NCBI GenBank assembly: GCA_007922195.1
Contig: ML681971.1
Location: 15,558,753-15,622,752 of the forward strand
Origin: Podocnemis expansa
Taxonomy: Eukaryota > Chordata > Testudines > Podocnemididae
Length of the DNA: 64,000 bases
Reading direction: 5' to 3'
This document shows positions 58,991-64,000 of this stretch, one piece after another. The notes under the pieces were generated by a model, which saw only the letters and a program-made list of their open reading frames with translations, had not been told where the DNA came from and made no database searches. Each line of letters opens with the position of its first letter. The stretch's first letter is position 1. A program made the position numbers and the translations under genes.

Positions 58991-60339
58991 TGAGAAAATG
59001 CTGGTTGTCCTTTAGTCGCTGTAAATTTTGAACATGTGGAGTATAACTCTCACCAACTTTTCCCTGCAATCCTCCTCGCCTTACTCAGTAATGAAGAAAC
59101 AGCTTAATTAGAATAATTTTCACAGGAATCCCCACAGAACCCTCCCAACTGTAAAGTCTGGTTATAGCCTTTCTCTAATTAACTTTTTTTCCTGATTCCC
59201 TTTTTTCAGAAAAAAAGAAATATGAGGTGCTATTTCTCATAGGAGCATAACACTCTCTTTTACTGATTTGCTTCTCACTTACATGGTGTAAAGCCAAGGA
59301 TAATCCCATTCCTATCAATGGAATTATCTTGGAGTAAAACTGGTAGTAAGAGGAGAACCAGACTCTATATATTGATTGCTACCCCTCTCCCCCAACACAC
59401 CTCTAAATTCAGCATGGCAAATGATTAAGATACGTGTTACAATGTTTTTCTTTTCATGGAGCAAATCCACTCGCTTACCTAGGTCAACTAACTTATTCTT
59501 TCTCCCTTTTTCTCCCACCTCTCTTCCTGGCCCACTGCATAAAAGTAAGATGTCTGATCAGTTAAGACAGAGCTCAGAAACCCTGCACCAGAGATGAAGG
59601 AGAAATTTATTAGTGAAATACAAGGCTCCCTGATAATCAGGGAGTATTGAAATCCCTGATTTAATTTGAATATAGTATGGAGCGTGCCTCTTTCTGCCTT
59701 CATTATTTCAAAGTATGTGTGTGATAATGTATCTTTTTACTTAAGGATATTATGCCAGGAAAGAAATGCTTGATAGGCTACTCTAGTTGAGGTGAAAAGG
59801 TTTGGTATGTTTTAATAAAGATGGATATCACTAGAAATATTTGAAATATGGAGAAGCAAGATTTGTTATAAGTTACAAATCAAAGCCTAAAAATGTCACT
59901 TATCTCCTAATGATACTTCTACACAGATTATTAATTTCTTTTTAGGAGACCAATGAATGTTACATTTTTATGACATTGATTAAATGTCTCACTGCCATCC
60001 CCCATCCATCCTTTTCATTTTCTAAAATCCATATCTGAATTTAACAAAAACCAGCTCATAAATTCACATTTTACTGCTCAGCAAAGCAGAATCTGATTAC
60101 ATCCCAACTGCTAAATTCATATCTGCACACCTCCGACCTGAGGAAATGCAGAGGGTTTGGGAGGGGGTGAAGTTGGGGGGGAGTGTTTGTTTGTTTTTAA
60201 AGAATAAGTAATATGCTTTATATCTGGAATATGTTTTTGAATATTCAGTCATGTTCTTAACACTTTTGAAATGTGTTTTTGGTTAGAGTGTATGAACGTC
60301 GGTACAGGGTTTAAGAAGGGGGCACTGAGGAAGGTTCTC

Positions 60340-60470
60340 AACTTCAGGCTAGTCTTCACTGATGGCAGCAAAATTGCCACTGTCAGATTGACCTTCCCGA
60401 TGAACTGATTGGGTCTATGAAGACCCACTCAGTTAATCAGGAAGCCAGTCTCTGAACACCACCCTGGCAA
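60340..60470 (+). mobile_element. Harbinger-like MITE, partial
   Basis: AGGCTAGTCTTCACTGATGG, CAGCAAAATTGCCACTGTCA, GATTGACCTTCC and GAACTGATTGGG match the copies at 45327 (left part) and 53430 (reverse). The right terminus is not clear. Confidence 0.55.
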
Positions 60471-61619
60471 CTGGACAAGCACGGAGGGGAAGGGAGGCCC
60501 CTGCCTTTAACTCAGTGCAGTGGATATGCTGGGTTTGGGGCAGTTGAACTGAGATGTGCAAGTTGTTTTAAGAAATTTATGTTTCTCCCTTTGACTACCA
60601 CCAAAAAAGGCAGGCAATGTAGATATTTCCTATGTCAGGAGGTCTACTGAAAGAGTCTTGTGCTTTGAGCATTGTGACGGTCGGCAAAACGTTGACTTTT
60701 GATCCAAAACCTATTTGGGGAAGACATGTATCAGATTTTAGATTGTTCTTCCCTTGCCATTTTTAGAAACCCCACCATCAGTAATCTATGCCATAAGGGC
60801 AGTTATAAAATGTGAGAGAATAATACTATAAGTAATGTCCCTCATATTGATGAATCAGTTGGATTTAGGTTGCTTTTGCTTTGGTTGAGACTTGGAGCAA
60901 TTTCTGCAGTTTTTGAAGCCTCTAGGGATGTTTATTTCTCTCCTGTTTTTACACAAATTCATTCTTTTAATTAGTGCAAGAGAGGTTTCATTTTGAAGCG
61001 ACCTTCCTATTAGAAAAGAAAGAAGCAAAGAAATAACAACAAAATGATGAAATCTAAAAATACTGTCCAGATTGCAGCTTCAGATTTGAGACTTTCTAGT
61101 GTCCTGCCTAAGTTCCTGTTGGCTCAAGCTACAAAACTATAAGGATAAATGAAAAAAGCCATCTCCTTCATCTAGAGACAGCCAGGACTGAATCTCTCAA
61201 TGACTTCCAGGATCCAGAAGGAGTCAATAGGTGGATAAGTATTGTGCCATTGGGAAGGAGAGCAAATCAAAAGCAGTTGACATTCTATACACAAAATCTA
61301 AAGAGAGCAGCAGTGTTCAAAGAGTGTCTAATTGATATTGATTTTAACCTTCTTGTCTTTGAAGTAAGTTACTCAGCTGCCAGGCTCCATGTCCCTCAGC
61401 TCTGTTTTATAGGTGAGATGGGGCCATTGTCTTGTGCATAAACCAATTGCTCTGCATTACAGCACCCTGGCTGCTGAAGTCACATGGAAATCCAAAGTCG
61501 TGTTGAGCCTAGTTCATTCTATAGGGCTTCCCGTATGGAGCCTCCATTAAATTTGTGGACTGTGGTGAAAAATGTGGACATCTTAGACATATTAGCACTT
61601 GGAATATTGCAGCACATGG

Positions 61620-61830
61620 GACCCAGTTTTCAAGTGCTCTGTACTCAAAATTGGGGCCAGATTTACCAAAGAACTCAGCTTCCATTTTGGCAATTAAATA
61701 AGAATCAATTTTTTAGATGTGTTCTGCAGTCAGCAGCTCACCTGATGGCCAGATTTTCCAAATAGGCCAACTCCAAACATGCCAAACTCTTGAAAATCTG
61801 TCCTGATTGTGGATGTCCTTTTGAAAATCC
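61620..61830. repeat. GAAAATCTGG-type ancient repeat
   Basis: CCCAGTTTTCAAGTGCTCTG, GGGGCCAGATTTACCAAAG, GGCCAGATTTTCCAAATAGG and CTTGAAAATCTGTCCTG indicate tandem or overlapping copies of the dispersed family. Confidence 0.45.
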
Positions 61831-62039
61831 TAGTCTTCGTCTCCCCCTGTATCCCACAGTGCTAGGAGTTCACAAGTGCATTGTGGAATATGCCGATGCA
61901 ATCTATTTAATCCCCCTCCCCTCCCATATGTGGCATGCTCAGACACATGGGATGTTTCATAAAGAAAAAATATGGCATGTTTACAGAGAGGAATTTTAAG
62001 AAGTGTTAATTTAATATGCTAAAGTGTTCCCTTCAGCGT

Positions 62040-63000
62040 TTTACCTTTGTTGTTGTTTTCACAAAACAGCCAAGACTAAATAATGAGCCCAGAGCTGTGC
62101 CCTTTGGTAGTGTGATACCTCATTACCCACGAGCGGCCTCCATCTGCCCTCATGGCTGCACAGGGAGCCATTACGATTATGATGGAAATCTCAGAAGCCA
62201 TTACCAAGATGCAACAGAGGGCCTACTGCAGACAGCCTAATGGACTAATTTGTAATTGGGAGAGGGAAATGACTTAGCGAGCTGAGGCTTGGTTTTGATG
62301 AGTGTGGAAGTGCGCATGCTAAATGTTATAAATGAACAGGAATGCTTGTTTGCGCAGTGGGTTTTACAAGGCCTTCAATCTCTCCTGGGGATTGGAGGCG
62401 TGCTGACAAGTCTTGAGAAGCGAGGAGGAAAGGGCTCAGGGGAGGCACGGAAGATGCAAAGAGAGTAGCTAAGGATAAATCGGTGAGGAAAACTAATGGC
62501 AATAAAAATCCAAGGAAATGGCTGTGTCTGCCAGGAAAGCGGTAATTAGGATGCTTTCTGTGTACGTATATTTAGCTATTAAAATTGAAAATGAGTGTGC
62601 ACTGTAGCATTTGCTAAGTTAAAACAACAACAACAACAAAAGCCAGGAAGAAAGCATCCCCCAAAGACTAAAAGGCAGTGATGTTTTAAAACTTTATAAT
62701 ATGAAAGAAAGTACAGCCTGCATTGTGATTAAGTCCATTTATTGAACACAAATCACTTAGCTACCTCCTGTGTGACGTAGGAGAAGGCCCACTGCAGGCA
62801 ATCTTTTGTCCTCCCAAGGGAGAGCTTCTATTAGTGTGAGCATCTTGCGGTGCCTCTGCGGCTACAGAGTTGCCCTCACAACACACAAAGTTCAGGGAGA
62901 CATTCAAGCATAATTATCTCCAAAGAGATTAGAGGAGATCATTGAATAAATCTCTCTGACAGGATCTTGGAATCAAAACCTGGTCTGCAAATATAGAGAT
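62040..63000. promoter_or_regulatory. Candidate conserved noncoding cluster in intron
   Basis: Nearly 1 kb without recognisable transposons. It has CpGs (62139-62143, 62173, 62278, 62313, 62354, 62399, 62421, 62448, 62480, 62541) and homeodomain-like sites (CTAATTTGTAATTGG, GGTAATTAGGATG, TATTTAGCTATTAAAATTG). A (CAA)n run is at 62619-62638. No exon-like frame fits. Textural evidence only; AUTS2 introns are known for such elements. Confidence 0.3.
62619..62638. repeat. (CAA)n microsatellite
   Basis: About six AAC/CAA units in an A-rich context. Confidence 0.85.
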
Positions 63001-64000
63001 GTATATTGCACTGGGTTAGAGTTTTGCAATCTGCAACAGACATCTCACAAATAAATTTCCTTTGGTTTTTGGAGGGCTTGTGGGTAGGGAGAGAAGGAAA
63101 GACTTGGTCTGTTAGAATTTACAATTTAAGAGATTTATTCTTTCCTTGCCTCCATGCATAGTGCATGCTACCGTAAATAATTCTATTGAATTCCATGGGA
63201 TTTCTACAGCAGTAAGGACAGCATTGGGGAGTGAGCATCCACAGTTTCAGACTCCAAAAGGCTCAGTTCCTTCTATTTTACAACTCCCTGATTTCTAGCC
63301 TTATCTACAGTTAGAGCAGCCTAAAGGTTGCTTTTACTCACGCCACTATTGTAAATTCTCTAAATACTTTATGCTAAGGATAGATAATTCAAGTAGAGCA
63401 CTGTTCCACCCTGGTCTTAACGCCTCTCTACCCCATCATGAGTCACAAACCATTGGTATTCAGTTTGAACACCTTTGCTATCATGGGGAAAAGTGATAAT
63501 CTCATGAGTAGGAAGGCCCTCAGCCTTTTAGAGCTTCAAAAGTCAATGCCAGCAGTTTGAACTACACCCAGAAAGGCACAGATGGTTGAGTCTAAGATAA
63601 GAAGCATCCAATATCACAGGAAGGCACTGGTATGTCATAAAACCAATATACTCCACTGTAGGGGTCAATGTACTTTCTCTTCTGATTGTTCATCAGTCAC
63701 TGAGAGGAAGGTCCTGGAAGCTCAACTCTCTTGGTTGTATCAGAGGAACTGGCTTTACGTCAGTCTGCATTTAATGAATAAATTACAATAACTTTTGCAT
63801 TTTTAGTCAAATAGCACAATCATTTTTTTTCATTCCTATGCATTTTCCTCCCAGCAAACATGGAATTTAACTTTATTACTTGGAGAGAAAATGTTTTATT
63901 GTGTCTTGCTTTATGCCAATGAAGATACAAGCCATTACCCATTATAGTCTATAGACTCCCTTAGTGTGCATCTATGCTGCATATTGAAGGATATGTGGTG

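Larger units (their letters stand above)
12821..64000 (+). other. AUTS2: Intron downstream of the AUTS2 microexon (partial)
   Basis: From the GTAAGC donor at 12821 to the window end I find no second exon. In particular there is no frame encoding the expected continuation ASDASSEK. The stretch carries nearly all mobile elements of the window. Intervals 12910-14900, 18560-20940, 26300-26800, 30860-31590, 35720-36760, 39830-41080, 43570-45320, 46570-47580, 48140-51340 and 55020-57180 contain mainly AT-rich intron in which I see no clear feature. Short pieces of very old repeats may be present there. Confidence 0.7.

Noticed and set aside
62016..62240. A 74-codon frame as a possible AUTS2 exon
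   Set aside because: The residues do not match AUTS2 and no convincing acceptor/donor pair bounds the frame. Treated as noncoding.

Overview
The window looks like part of a very large intron-rich locus in a vertebrate nuclear genome. The likely source is a reptile of the turtle/crocodilian grade. The evidence is the repeat content: CR1 LINE copies of several ages and in both orientations, MIR/CORE-SINE-like relics, a tRNA-derived SINE with a CR1-like tail, hAT- and Harbinger-like MITEs, and one broken endogenous retrovirus. There is no bacterial-style gene organisation. The background is AT-rich, with GC-rich islands that coincide with repeats. I cannot decide between turtle and crocodilian from sequence alone.

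One host coding feature is convincing: a 30-nt microexon at 12791-12820 (+). It lies between a pyrimidine-rich acceptor and a GTAAGC donor and encodes CDSDSDQEEK. I recognise this peptide from the N-terminal half of AUTS2, a nuclear developmental regulator associated with a PRC1 complex. On this reading the whole window is AUTS2 intron on both sides of one microexon: at least 12.8 kb upstream and at least 51.2 kb downstream. Very long 5'-half introns fit that gene.

Layout. 1-12.8 kb: intron with microsatellites, CR1 tails, MIR relics (one split by a nested element) and unique blocks that may be conserved noncoding DNA. 12.8 kb: the microexon. 15.6-18.6 kb: a hAT MITE with an 8-bp target duplication, a CpG-rich 50-bp-period minisatellite, and the first copy of a terminal-inverted-repeat element. 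20.9-26.3 kb: a 5' LTR plus gag, pro and partial pol of an endogenous retrovirus, truncated in pol and bracketed by a 54-bp direct repeat. 27.7-30.9 kb: inverted repeats, a Harbinger-like MITE, and the second copy of the TIR element nested in a GC-rich repeat. 33-35.7 kb: hAT-like elements, a CR1 tail, a repeat carrying a perfect 28-bp palindrome, and the tRNA SINE. 37.4-39.7 kb: a long antisense CR1 with an almost continuous reverse transcriptase reading frame. 41-55 kb: copies of a fold-back repeat family, Harbinger-like MITEs, a sense CR1 and MIR-like SINEs. 55-64 kb: mostly unique intron, ending in a block (about 62.0-63.0 kb) that looks like candidate regulatory sequence.

I found no new multi-gene biological system. 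The points most worth checking are the AUTS2 microexon, the 54-bp duplication around the retroviral fragment, the fold-back repeat family, and the candidate noncoding elements.
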